DNA of 64,000 bases from Luzula sylvatica (taxonomy: Eukaryota; Streptophyta; Magnoliopsida; Poales; Juncaceae): the NCBI GenBank assembly GCA_946800325.1, contig OX326958.1:7016001-7080000 (forward strand), read 5' to 3'. Below the pieces are notes generated by a model. That model saw only the letters and a program-made list of their open reading frames with translations, was not told the DNA's origin and did not search any database. The stretch's first letter is position 1, and the number at the start of each line of letters is the position of its first letter. Shown one piece after another: positions 1 through 11,040 of the stretch. A program made the translations under genes and the position numbers.

Positions 1-214
1 CACAAACTAATTTTCTTTTTTTGAAGAAAACCACAACTAATTTTTCTTTTTTTTGAAGAAAACCACAAACTAATTTATTTTTTTTGAAGAAAACCACAAA
101 CTAATTTTCTTTTTCTTTTTTGAAGAAAACCACAAACTAATTTTCTTTTTGTGAAGAAAACAACAAACTAATTTTCTTTTTTTTAAAGAAAACCACAAAC
201 TAATTTTTTTTTTC

Positions 215-234
215 TGGTTTTCTTCAAAAAACCA
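215..234. repeat. Micro-inverted hairpin monomer, type 1
   Basis: A perfect 20-nt inverted repeat: stem TGGTTTT / AAAACCA (7 bp) around loop CTTCAA. The left part is the reverse complement of a monomer piece ending in CCAGAA, so it is a short inverted fragment inside an otherwise one-direction array. Type 1 follows an intact CACAAACTAATTTTTTT unit (CACAAACTATTTT right of 55.8 kb). The CTGG starts I read on the left are 214, 1684, 2980, 4204, 5669, 6502, 8434, 10397, 11867, 12699, 14015, 15236, 17047, 21688, 23494 and 25329. On the right they include 28908, 29378, 30223, 30705, 31340, 33302, 34949, 38052, 42970, 46239, 49998, 53132, 55834, 58287, 60018, 61749 and 63479. Copies at 8434 and 10397 have loop CTTCTA. 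Confidence 0.9.
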
Positions 235-262
235 CAAACTAATTTTCTTTTTTTGAAGAAAA

Positions 263-293
263 CCACAAACTAATTTTCTTTTTTTGAAGAAAA
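263..293. repeat. Canonical 31-bp monomer (reference copy)
   Basis: This is an exact copy of the commonest unit. It has 12 A, 12 T, 5 C and 2 G, so G+C is about 23% and the + strand is C-rich over G. It holds a 7-bp perfect inverted repeat, TTTTCTT and AAGAAAA, separated by 6 nt. It contains no CG and no CHG trinucleotide on either strand, so every cytosine is in CHH context. Its length equals about three turns of B-DNA. Because 31 is one more than a multiple of three, each reading frame is revisited every 93 bp, where it meets a stop (TAG on the minus strand, TAA on the plus strand). Confidence 0.95.
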
Positions 294-623
294 CCACAAA
301 CTAATTTTATTTTTTTGAAGAAAACCACAAACTAATTTTCTTTTTTTGAAGAAACCCACAAACTAATTTTATATTTTTGAAGAAAACCACAAACTAATTT
401 TCTTTTGTAGAAGAAAACCACAAACTAATTTTCTTTTTTTGAAGAAAACCACAACTAATTTTTCTTTTTTTTGAAGAAAACCACAAACTAATTTATTTTT
501 TTTGAAGAAAACCACAAACTAATTTTCTTTTTCTTTTTTGAAGAAAACCACAAAATAATTTTTCTTTTTTTGAAGAAAACCACAAACTAATTTCCTTTTT
601 TTGAAGAAAACCACAATTTTTTC

Positions 624-643
624 TGGTTTTCTTCAAAAAACCA
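624..643. repeat. Micro-inverted hairpin monomer, type 2 (after truncated unit)
   Basis: Same 20-nt hairpin core as type 1, but preceded by a truncated unit reading CCACAATTTTTTCTGG, which lacks ACTAAT. CTGG starts are 623, 2124, 3422, 4607, 6109, 6911, 8874, 10837, 12307, 14456, 15646, 17487, 19457, 22129 (mutated to CTAG), 22994, 23934 and 25766. I find none right of 25.8 kb. It usually lies 409-410 or 440-441 bp right of a type 1 hairpin; the two spacings differ by exactly one monomer. Confidence 0.88.
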
Positions 644-1308
644 CAAACTAATTTTCTTTTTTTGAAGATAAACCACAAACTAATTTTCTTTTTTTGAAGA
701 AACCACACACGAATTTTTTTTTTTGAAACAAACTAATTTTCTTTTTTTGAAGAAAACTACAAACTAAGTTTCTTTTTTTGAAGAAACCACAAACTAATTT
801 TATTTTTTTGAAGAAAACCACAAACTAATTTTCTTTTTTTGAATAAAACGACAAACTAATTTTTCTTTTTTTGAAGAAAACCACAATATATTTTCTTTTT
901 TTCAATAAAACAACAAAATAATTTTCTTTTTTTTGAAGAAATCCACAAACTAATTTTCTTTTTTTGAAGAAAACCACAAAATAAAATTTTTTTTTTGAAG
1001 AAAACCACAAAATAATTTTCTTTTTTTTAAGAAAACCATAACTAATTTTGCTTTTTTTGAAGAAAACCACAAACTAATTTATTTTTTTTGAAGAAAACCA
1101 GAAACTAATTTTTTTATTTTTTAAAGAAAACCACAAACTAATTTTCTTTTTTTGAAGAAAACCACAAACTAATTTTCTTTTTTTGAAGAAAACCACAAAC
1201 TAATTTTCTTTTTTTGAAGAAAACCACAGACTAATTTTCTTTTTTTGAAGAAAACCACGAACTAATTTTCTTTTTTTGAAGAAAACCACACACTAATTTT
1301 CTTTTTTT

Positions 1309-1317
1309 GAAACAAAC
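1309..1317. repeat. Short-monomer landmark (GAAACAAAC, 7-bp deletion)
   Basis: In this variant the usual GAAGAAAACCACAAAC is shortened to GAAACAAAC by loss of 7 bp, giving a 24-bp unit. It recurs across the window, for example near 1.31, 2.61, 5.30, 8.06, 13.64, 18.18, 29.52, 35.08, 43.58, 53.74, 58.90 and 62.36 kb. It is often followed one or two units later by a unit carrying CTTAGTATGAAG or CTTAGTTTGAAG. The fixed pairing makes it a good phase marker for the higher-order units. Confidence 0.85.
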
Positions 1318-1356
1318 TAATTTTCTTTTTTTGAAGAAAACCACAAACTTATTTTT

Positions 1357-1368
1357 CTTAGTATGAAG
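1357..1368. repeat. CTTAGTATGAAG variant monomer landmark
   Basis: Here the T-run of the monomer is replaced by TTAGTAT before GAAG. The same variant, or its sister CTTAGTTTGAAG, recurs throughout the window, often just after a GAAACAAAC short unit, and is followed in many copies by a unit with an uninterrupted run of T. Examples lie near 2.66, 5.34, 8.11, 10.07, 11.57, 18.41, 29.90, 38.70, 43.62, 53.79, 57.71, 60.67 and 62.40 kb. It is used here as a landmark; no function is assigned. Confidence 0.8.
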
Positions 1369-4300
1369 AAAACCACAAACTAATTTTTTTTTTTTTGAAG
1401 AAAACCACAAACTAATTTTCTTTTTTTGAAGAAACCACAAACTAATTTTCTTTTTTTTTGAAGAAAACCACAAACTAATTTTTCTTTTTTTGAAGAAAAC
1501 CACAACTAATTTTTCTTTGTTTGAAGAAAACCACAAACTAATTTATTTTTTTGAAGAAAACCACAAACTAATTTTAATTTTTTTTTTTTTTGAAGAAAAC
1601 CACAAACTAATTTACTTTTTGTGAAGAAAACAACAAACTAATTTTCTTTTTTTTAAAGAAAACCACAAACTAATTTTTTTTTTCTGGTTTTCTTCAAAAA
1701 ACCACAAACTAATTTTCTTTTTTTGAAGAAAACCACAAACTAATTTTCTTTTTTTGAAGAAAACCACAAACTAATTTTCTTTTTTTGAAGAAAACCACAA
1801 ACTAATTTTATTTTTTTGAAGAAAACCACAAACTAATTTTTTTTTTTTGAAGAAACCCACAAACTAATTTTATATTTTTGAAGAAAACCACAAACTAATT
1901 TTCTTTTGTAGAAGAAAACCACAAACTAATTTTCTTTTTTTGAAGAAAACCACAACTAATTTTTCTTTTTTTTGAAGAAAACCACAAACTAATTTATTTT
2001 TTTTGAAGAAAACCACAAACTAATTTTCTTTTTCTTTTTTGAAGAAAACAACAAACTAATTTTTCTTTTTTTGAAGAAAACCAAAAACTAATTTCCTTTT
2101 TTTGAAGAAAACCACAATTTTTTCTGGTTTTCTTCAAAAAACCACAAACTAATTTTCTTTTTTTGAAGAAAACCACAAACTAATTTTTCTTAGTATGAAG
2201 AAAACCACAAACTAATTTTTTTTTTTTGAAGAAAACCACAAACTAATTTTTCTTAGTATGAAGAAAACCACAAACTAATTTATTTATTTTGAAGAAAACC
2301 ACAAACTAATTTTCTTTTTTTTTGAAGAAAACCACAAACTAATTTTCTTTTTTTGAAGAAAACCACAAACTAATTTTCTTTTTTTGAAGAAAACCACAAA
2401 CTAATTTTCTTTTTTTGAAGAAAACCACAACTAATTTTTCTTTTTTTTGAAGAAAACCACAAACTAATTTATTTATTTTGAAGAAAACCACAAACTAATT
2501 TTCTTTTTTTTTGAAGAAAACCACAAACTAATTTTCTTTTTTTGAAGAAAACCACAAACTAATTTTCTTTTTTTGAAGAAAACCACACACTAATTTTCTT
2601 TTTTTGAAACAAACTAATTTTCTTTTTTTGAAGAAAACCACAAACTAATTTTTCTTAGTATGAAGAAAACCACAAACTAATTTTTTTTTTTTTGAAGAAA
2701 ACCACAAACTAATTTTCTTTTTATGAAGAAACCACAAACTAATTTTCTTTTTTTTTGAAGAAAACCACAAACTAATTTTTCTTTTTTTGAAGAAAACCAC
2801 AACTAATTTTTCTTTTTTTGAAGAAAACCACAAACTAATTTATTTTTTTGAAGTAAACCACAAACTAATTTTAATTTTTTTTTTTTTTTGAAGAAAACCA
2901 CAAACTAATTTTCTTTTTGTGAAGAAAACAACAAACTAATTTTCTTTTTTTAAAGAAAACCACAAACTAATTTTTTTTTCTGGTTTTCTTCAAAAAACCA
3001 CAAACTAATTTTCTTTTTTTGAAGAAAACCACAAACTAATTTTCTTTTTTTGAATAAAACCACAAACTAATTTTCTTTTTTTGAAGAAAACCACAAACTA
3101 ATTTTATTTTTTTGAAGAAAACCACAAACTAATTTTCTTTTTTTTGAAGAAACCCACAAACTAATTTTATATTTTTGAAGAAAACCACAAACTAATTTTC
3201 TTTTGTAGAAGAAAACCACAAACTAATTTTCTTTTTTTGAAGAAAACCACAACTAATTTTTCTTTTTTTTGAAGAAAACCACAAACTAATTTATTTTTTT
3301 TTGAAGAAAACCACAAACTAATTTTCTTTTTCTTTTTTGAAGAAAACCACAAACTAATTTTTCTTTTTTTGAAGAAAACCACAAACTAATTTCCTTTTTT
3401 TGAAGAAAACCACAATTTTTTCTGGTTTTCTTCAAAAAACCACAAACTAATTTTCTTTTTTTGAAGAAAAACCACAAACTAATTTTCTTTTTTTGAAGAA
3501 ACCACACACGAATTTTCTTTTTTTGAAACAAACTAATTTTCTTTTTTTGAAGAAAACCACAAACTAAGTTTCTTTTTTTGAAGAAACCACAAACTAATTT
3601 TATTTTTTTGAAGAAAACCACAAACTAATTTTCTTTTTTTGAATAAAACGACAAACTAATTTTTCTTTTTTTGAAGAAAACCACAATATATTTTCTTTTT
3701 TTAAATAAAACAACAAAATAATTTTCTTTTTTTTGAAGAAAACCACAAACTAATTTTCTTTTTTTGAAGAAAACCACAAACTAATTTTCTTTTTTTGAAG
3801 AAAACCAAACTAATTTTCTTTTTTTGAAACAAACTAATTTTCTTTTTTTGAAGAAAACCACAAACTAATTTTTCTTAGTATGAAGAAAACCACAAACTAA
3901 TTTTTTTTTTTTGAAGAAAACCACAAACTAATTTTCTTTTTTTGAAGAAACCACAAACTAATTTTCTTTTTTTTTGAAGAAAACCACAAACTAATTTTTT
4001 CTTTTTTTGAAGAAAACCACAACTAATTTTTCTTTTTTTGAAGAAAACCACAAACTAATTTATTTTTTTTGAAGAAAACCACAAACTAATTTTAATGTTT
4101 TTTTTTTTTTTGAAGAAAACCACAAACTAATTTTCTTTTTGTGAAGAAAACAACAAACTAATTTTCTTTTTTTTAAAGAAAACCACAAACTAATTTTTTT
4201 TTTCTGGTTTTCTTCAAAAAACCACAAACTAATTTTCTTTTTTTGAAGAAAACCACAAACTAATTTTCTTTTTTTGAAGAAAACCACAAACTAATTTTAT

Positions 4301-6194
4301 TTTTTTGAAGAAAACCACAAACTAATTTTCTTTTTTTGAAGAAACCCACAAACTAATTTTATATTTTTGAAGAAAACCACAAACTAATTTTCTTTTGTAG
4401 AAGAAAACCACAAACTAATTTTCTTTTTTTGAAGAAAACCACAACTAATTTTTCTTTTTTTTGAAGAAAACCACAAACTAATTTATTTTTTTTGAAGAAA
4501 ACCACAAACTAATTTTCTTTTTTGAAGAAAACCACAAAATAATTTTTCTTTTTTTGAAGAAAACCACAAACTAATTTCCTTTTTTTGAAGTAAACCACAA
4601 TTTTTTCTGGTTTTCTTCAAAAAACCACAAACTAATTTTCTTTTTTTGAAGAAAAACCACAAACTAATTTTCTTTTTTTGAAGAAACCACACACGAATTT
4701 TTTTTTTTTGAAACAAACTAATTTTCTTTTTTTGAAGAAAACCACAAACTAAGTTTCTTTTTTTGAAGAAACCACAAACTAATTTTATTTTTTTGAAGAA
4801 AACCACAAACTAATTTTCTTTTTTTGAATAAAACGACAAACTAATTTTTCTTTTTTTGAAGAAAACCACAATATATTTTCTTTTTTTCAATAAAACAACA
4901 AAATAATTTTCTTTTTTTTGAAGAAATCCACAAACTAATTTTCTTTTTTTGAAGAAAACCACAAAATAAAATTTTTTTTTTGAAGAAAACCACAAAATAA
5001 TTTTCTTTTTTTTAAGAAAACCACAACTAATTTTGCTTTTTTTGAAGAAAACCACAAACTAATTTATTTTTTTTGAAGAAAACCAGAAACTAATTTTTTT
5101 ATTTTTTAAAGAATACCACAAACTAATTTTCTTTTTTTGAAGAAAACCACAAACTAATTTTCTTTTTTTGAAGAAAACCACAAACTAATTTTCTTTTTTT
5201 GAAGAAAACCACAGACTAATTTTCTTTTTTTGAAGAAAACCACGAACTAATTTTCTTTTTTTGAAGAAAACCACACACTAATTTTCTTTTTTTGAAACAA
5301 ACTAATTTTCTTTTTTTGAAGAAAACCACAAACTTATTTTTCTTAGTATGAAGAAAACCACAAACTAATTTTTTTTTTTTTGAAGAAAACCACAAACTAA
5401 TTTTCTTTTTTTGAAGAAACCACAAACTAATTTTCTTTTTTTTTGAAGAAAACCACAAACTAATTTTTCTTTTTTTGAAGAAGACCACAACTAATTTTTC
5501 TTTGTTTGAAGAAAACCACAAACTAATTTATTTTTTTGAAGAAAACCACAAACTAATTTTAATTTTTTTTTTTTTTGAAGAAAACCACAAACTAATTTTC
5601 TTTTTGTGAAGAAAACAACAAACTAATTTTCTTTTTTTTAAAGAAAACCACAAACTAATTTTTTTTTTCTGGTTTTCTTCAAAAAACCACAAACTAATTT
5701 TCTTTTTTTGAAGAAAACCAAAAACTAATTTTCTTTTTTTGAAGAAAACCACAAACTAATTTTCTTTTTTTGAAGAAAACCACAAACTAATTTTATTTTT
5801 TTGAAGAAAACCACAAACTAATTTTTTTTTTTTGAAGAAACCCACAAACTAATTTTATATTTTTGAAGAAAACCACAAACTAATTTTCTTTTGTAGAAGA
5901 AAACCACAAACTAATTTTCTTTTTTTGAAGAAAACCACAACTAATTTTTCTTTTTTTTGAAGAAAACCACAAACTAATTTATTTTTTTTGAAGAAAACAA
6001 CAAACTAATTTTCTTTTTCTTTTTTGAAGAAAACAACAAACTAATTTTTCTTTTTTTGAAGAAAACCAAAAACTAATTTCCTTTTTTTGAAGAAAACCAC
6101 AATTTTTTCTGGTTTTCTTCAAAAAACCACAAACTAATTTTCTTTTTTTGAAGAAAACCACAAACTAATTTTTCTTAGTATGAAGAAAATCACA

Positions 6195-6590
6195 AACTAA
6201 TTTTTTTTTTTTGAAGAAAACTACAAACTAATTTTCTTTTTTTGAAGAAACCACAAACTAATTTTCTTTTTTTTTGAAGAAAACCACAAACTAATTTTTC
6301 TTTTTTTGAAGAAAACCACAACTAATTTTTCTTTTTTTGAAGAAAACCACAAACTAATTTATTTTTTTTGAAGAAAACCACAAACTAATTTTAATGTTTT
6401 TTTTTTTTTGAAGAAAACCACAAACTAATTTTCTTTTTGTGAAGAAAACAACAAACTAATTTTCTTTTTTTTAAAGAAAACCACAAACTAATTTTTTTTT
6501 TCTGGTTTTCTTCAAAAAACCACAAACTAATTTTCTTTTTTTGAAGAAAACCACAAACTAATTTTCTTTTTTTGAAGAAAACCACAAACT
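6195..6590. repeat. Rearranged satellite between HOR blocks
   Basis: Ordinary monomers. The landmark order (CTTAGTATGAAG, long T-run with AATG, CTTTTTGTGAAG, type 1 hairpin at 6502) matches 3.88-4.26 kb at an offset of about 2,300-2,330 bp, and 12.37-12.78 kb at about 6,197 bp. Nothing but satellite is present. Confidence 0.7.
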
Positions 6591-9500
6591 AATTTTATTT
6601 TTTTGAAGAAAACCACAAACTAATTTTCTTTTTTTGAAGAAACCCACAAACTAATTTTATATTTTTGAAGAAAACCACAAACTAATTTTCTTTTGTAGAA
6701 GAAAACCACAAACTAATTTTCTTTTTTTGAAGAAAACCACAACTAATTTTTCTTTTTTTTGAAGAAAACCACAAACTAATTTATTTTTTTTGAAGAAAAC
6801 CACAAACTAATTTTCTTTTTCTTTTTTGAAGAAAACCACAAACTAATTTTTCTTTTTTTGAAGAAAACCACAAACTAATTTCCTTTTTTGGAAGAAAACC
6901 ACAATTTTTTCTGGTTTTCTTCAAAAAACCACAAACTAATTTTCTTTTTTTGAAGAAAAACCACAAACTAATTTTCTTTTTTTGAAGAAACCACACACGA
7001 ATTTTCTTTTTTTGAAACAAACTAATTTTCTTTTTTTGAAGAAAACCACAAACTAAGTTTCTTTTTTTGAAGAAACCACAAACTAATTTTATTTTTTTGA
7101 AGAAAACCACAAACTAATTTTCTTTTTTTGAATAAAACGACAAACTAATTTTTCTTTTTTTGAAGAAAACCACAATATATTTTCTTTTTTTCAATAAAAC
7201 AACAAAATAATTTTCTTTTTTTTGAAGAAAACCACAAACTAATTTTCTTTTTTTGAAGAAAACCACAAACTAATTTTCTTTTTTTGAAGAAAACCACACT
7301 AATTTTCTTTTTTTGAAACAAACTAATTTTCTTTTTTTGAAGAAAACCACAAACTAATTTTTCTTAGTATGAAGAAAACCACAAACTAATTTTTTTTTTT
7401 TGAAGAAAACCACAAACTAATTTTCTTTTTTTGAAGAAACCACAAACTAATTTTCTTTTTTTTTGAAGAAAACCACAAACTAATTTTTCTTTTTTTGAAG
7501 AAAACCACAACTAATTTTTCTTTTTTTGAAGAAAACCACAAACTAATTTATTTTTTTTGAAGAAAACCACAAACTAATTTTAATGTTTTTTTTTTTTTGA
7601 AGAAAACCACAAACTAATTTTCTTTTTGTGAAGAAAACAACAAACTAATTTTCTTTTTTTGAAGAAAACCACAAACTAATTTTCTTTTTTTGAAGAAAAC
7701 CACAGACTAATTTTCTTTTTTTGTAGAAAACCACGAACTAATTTTCTTTTTTTGAAGCAAACCACACACTAATTTTCTTTTTTTGAAACAAACTAATTTT
7801 CTTTTTTTGAAGAAAACCACAAAGTAATTTTTCATAGTTTGAAGAAAACCACAAACTAATTTTCTTTTTTTGAAGAAAACCACAAACTAATTTTCTTTTT
7901 TTGAAGAAAACCACAAACTAATTTTCTTTTTTTGAAGAAAACCACAACTAATTTTTCTTTTTTTTGAAGAAAACCACAAACTAATTTATTTATTTTGAAG
8001 AAAAGCACAAACTAATTTTCTTTTTTTGAAGAAAACCACACACTAATTTTCTTTTTTTGAAACAAACTAATTTTCTTTTTTTGAAGAAAACCTCAAACTA
8101 ATTTTTCTTAGTATGAAGAAAACCACAAACAAATTTTTTTTTTTTTGAAGAAAACCACAAACTAATTTTCTTTTTTTGAAGAAACCACAAACTAATTTTC
8201 TTTTTTTTTGAAGAAAACCACAAACTAATTTTTCTTTTTTTGAAGAAAACCACAACTAATTTTTCTTTTTTTGAAGAAAACCACAAACTAATTTATTTTT
8301 TTGAAGAAAACCACAAACTAATTTTAATTTTTTTTTTTTTTTGAAGAAAACCACAAACTAATTTTCTTTTTGTGAAGAAAACAACAAACTAATTTTCTTT
8401 TTTTTAAAGAAAACCACAAACTAATTTTTTTTTCTGGTTTTCTTCTAAAAACCACAAACTAATTTTCTTTTTTTGAAGAAAACCACAAACTAATTTTCTT
8501 TTTTTGAATAAAACCACAAACTAATTTTCTTTTTTTGAAGAAAACCACAAACTAATTTTATTTTTTTGAAGAAAACCACAAACTAATTTTCTTTTTTTGA
8601 AGAAACCCACAAACTAATTTTATATTTTTGAAGAAAACCACAAACTAATTTTCTTTTGTAGAAGAAAACCACAAACTAATTTTCTTTTTTTGAAGAAAAC
8701 CACAACTAATTTTTCTTTTTTTTGAAGAAAACCACAAACTAATTTATTTTTTTTGAAGAAAACCACAAACTAATTTTCTTTTTCTTTTTTGAAGAAAACC
8801 ACAAACTAATTTTTCTTTTTTTGAAGAAAACCACAAACTAATTTCCTTTTTTGGAAGAAAACCACAATTTTTTCTGGTTTTCTTCAAAAAACCACAAACT
8901 AATTTTCTTTTTTTGAAGAAAAACCACAAACTAATTTTCTTTTTTTGAAGAAACCACACACGAATTTTCTTTTTTTGAAACAAACTAATTTTCTTTTTTT
9001 GAAGAAAACCACAAACTAAGTTTCTTTTTTTGAAGAAACCACAAACTAATTTTATTTTTTTGAAGAAAACCACAAACTAATTTTCTTTTTTTGAATAAAA
9101 CGACAAACTAATTTTTCTTTTTTTGAAGAAAACCACAATATATTTTCTTTTTTTCAATAAAACAACAAAATAATTTTCTTTTTTTTGAAGAAAACCACAA
9201 ACTAATTTTCTTTTTTTGAAGAAAACCACAAACTAATTTTCTTTTTTTGAAGAAAACCACACTAATTTTCTTTTTTTGAAACAAACTAATTTTCTTTTTT
9301 TGAAGAAAACCACAAACTAATTTTTCTTAGTATGAAGAAAACCACAAACTAATTTTTTTTTTTTGAAGAAAACCACAAACTAATTTTCTTTTTTTGAAGA
9401 AACCACAAACTAATTTTCTTTTTTTTTGAAGAAAACCACAAACTAATTTTTCTTTTTTTGAAGAAAACCACAACTAATTTTTCTTTTTTTGAAGAAAACC

Positions 9501-11040
9501 ACAAACTAATTTATTTTTTTTGAAGAAAACCACAAACTAATTTTAATGTTTTTTTTTTTTTGAAGAAAACCACAAACTAATTTTCTTTTTGTGAAGAAAA
9601 CAACAAACTAATTTTCTTTTTTTGAAGAAAACCACAAACTAATTTTCTTTTTTTGAAGAAAACCACAGACTAATTTTCTTTTTTTGTAGAAAACCACGAA
9701 CTAATTTTCTTTTTTTGAAGCAAACCACACACTAATTTTCTTTTTTTGAAACAAACTAATTTTCTTTTTTTGAAGAAAACCACAAAGTAATTTTTCATAG
9801 TTTGAAGAAAACCACAAACTAATTTTCTTTTTTTGAAGAAAACCACAAACTAATTTTCTTTTTTTGAAGAAAACCACAAACTAATTTTCTTTTTTTGAAG
9901 AAAACCACAACTAATTTTTCTTTTTTTTGAAGAAAACCACAAACTAATTTATTTATTTTGAAGAAAAGCACAAACTAATTTTCTTTTTTTGAAGAAAACC
10001 ACACACTAATTTTCTTTTTTTGAAACAAACTAATTTTCTTTTTTTGAAGAAAACCTCAAACTAATTTTTCTTAGTATGAAGAAAACCACAAACAAATTTT
10101 TTTTTTTTTGAAGAAAACCACAAACTAATTTTCTTTTTTTGAAGAAACCACAAACTAATTTTCTTTTTTTTTGAAGAAAACCACAAACTAATTTTTCTTT
10201 TTTTGAAGAAAACCACAACTAATTTTTCTTTTTTTGAAGAAAACCACAAACTAATTTATTTTTTTGAAGAAAACCACAAACTAATTTTAATTTTTTTTTT
10301 TTTTTGAAGAAAACCACAAACTAATTTTCTTTTTGTGAAGAAAACAACAAACTAATTTTCTTTTTTTTAAAGAAAACCACAAACTAATTTTTTTTTCTGG
10401 TTTTCTTCTAAAAACCACAAACTAATTTTCTTTTTTTGAAGAAAACCACAAACTAATTTTCTTTTTTTGAATAAAACCACAAACTAATTTTCTTTTTTTG
10501 AAGAAAACCACAAACTAATTTTATTTTTTTGAAGAAAACCACAAACTAATTTTCTTTTTTTGAAGAAACCCACAAACTAATTTTATATTTTTGAAGAAAA
10601 CCACAAACTAATTTTCTTTTGTAGAAGAAAACCACAAACTAATTTTCTTTTTTTGAAGAAAACCACAACTAATTTTTCTTATTTTTGAAGAAAACCACAA
10701 ACTAATTTATTTTTTTTGAAGAAAACCACAAACTAATTTTCTTTTTCTTTTTTGAAGAAAACCACAAACTAATTTTTCTTTTTTTGAAGAAAACCACAAA
10801 CTAATTTCCTTTTTTTGAAGAAAACCACAATTTTTTCTGGTTTTCTTCAAAAAACCACAAACTAATTTTCTTTTTTTGAAGAAAAACCACAAACTAATTT
10901 TCTTTTTTTGAAGAAACCACACACGAATTTTCTTTTTTTGAAACAAACTAATTTTCTTTTTTTGAAGAAAACCACAAACTAAGTTTCTTTTTTTGAAGAA
11001 ACCACAAACTAATTTTATTTTTTTGAAGAAAACCACAAAC
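6590..11040. repeat. 1,963-bp higher-order repeat, about 2.3 copies
   Basis: The order of variants repeats with a period of 1,963 bp. Type 2 hairpins fall at 6911, 8874 and 10837 and type 1 at 8434 and 10397. The short CACACTAATTTT junction unit at about 7,294 recurs at about 9,257, and the rare CTTCATAGTTTGAAG-like unit near 7,830 recurs near 9,793. The first two copies share rare variants such as TTGGAAGAAAACC near 6,890 and 8,853 that I do not see in the third, partial copy. That argues for recent tandem duplication of this unit. Confidence 0.85.

Larger units (their letters stand above)
1..6195. repeat. Left block: large duplication, offset about 3,985 bp
   Basis: The variant-monomer order from 1 to about 2,210 is repeated at about 3,990-6,195. 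Matching landmarks include hairpins 1684/5669 and 2124/6109, the CACAATATA unit near 890 and 4,868, and the CTTTGTTTGAAG unit near 1,515 and 5,500; all are 3,985 bp apart to within a few bases. Left of about 0.7 kb the offset is about 3,990 because of T-run and short-unit differences. The 2,210-3,985 stretch between them uses the same variants in another arrangement and contains its own hairpin pair at 2980/3422. Confidence 0.8.

Noticed and set aside
215..234. Hairpin near T-runs as rho-independent terminator
   Set aside because: The stem is AT-rich with only two G:C pairs, the T-runs are a general property of every monomer, and there is no transcription unit to terminate.
4826..4842. AATAAA motifs in GAATAAAACGAC and CAATAAAACAAC units as polyadenylation signals
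   Set aside because: They are single-base monomer variants repeated with the HORs; in such AT-rich sequence the hexamer is expected by chance and no upstream gene exists.
7163..7180. CAATATATTTTC and TTTTATATTTTTGAAG units as TATA boxes
   Set aside because: They are recurrent monomer variants in fixed HOR positions without any adjacent gene. Low-level satellite transcription is possible but cannot be shown from sequence.
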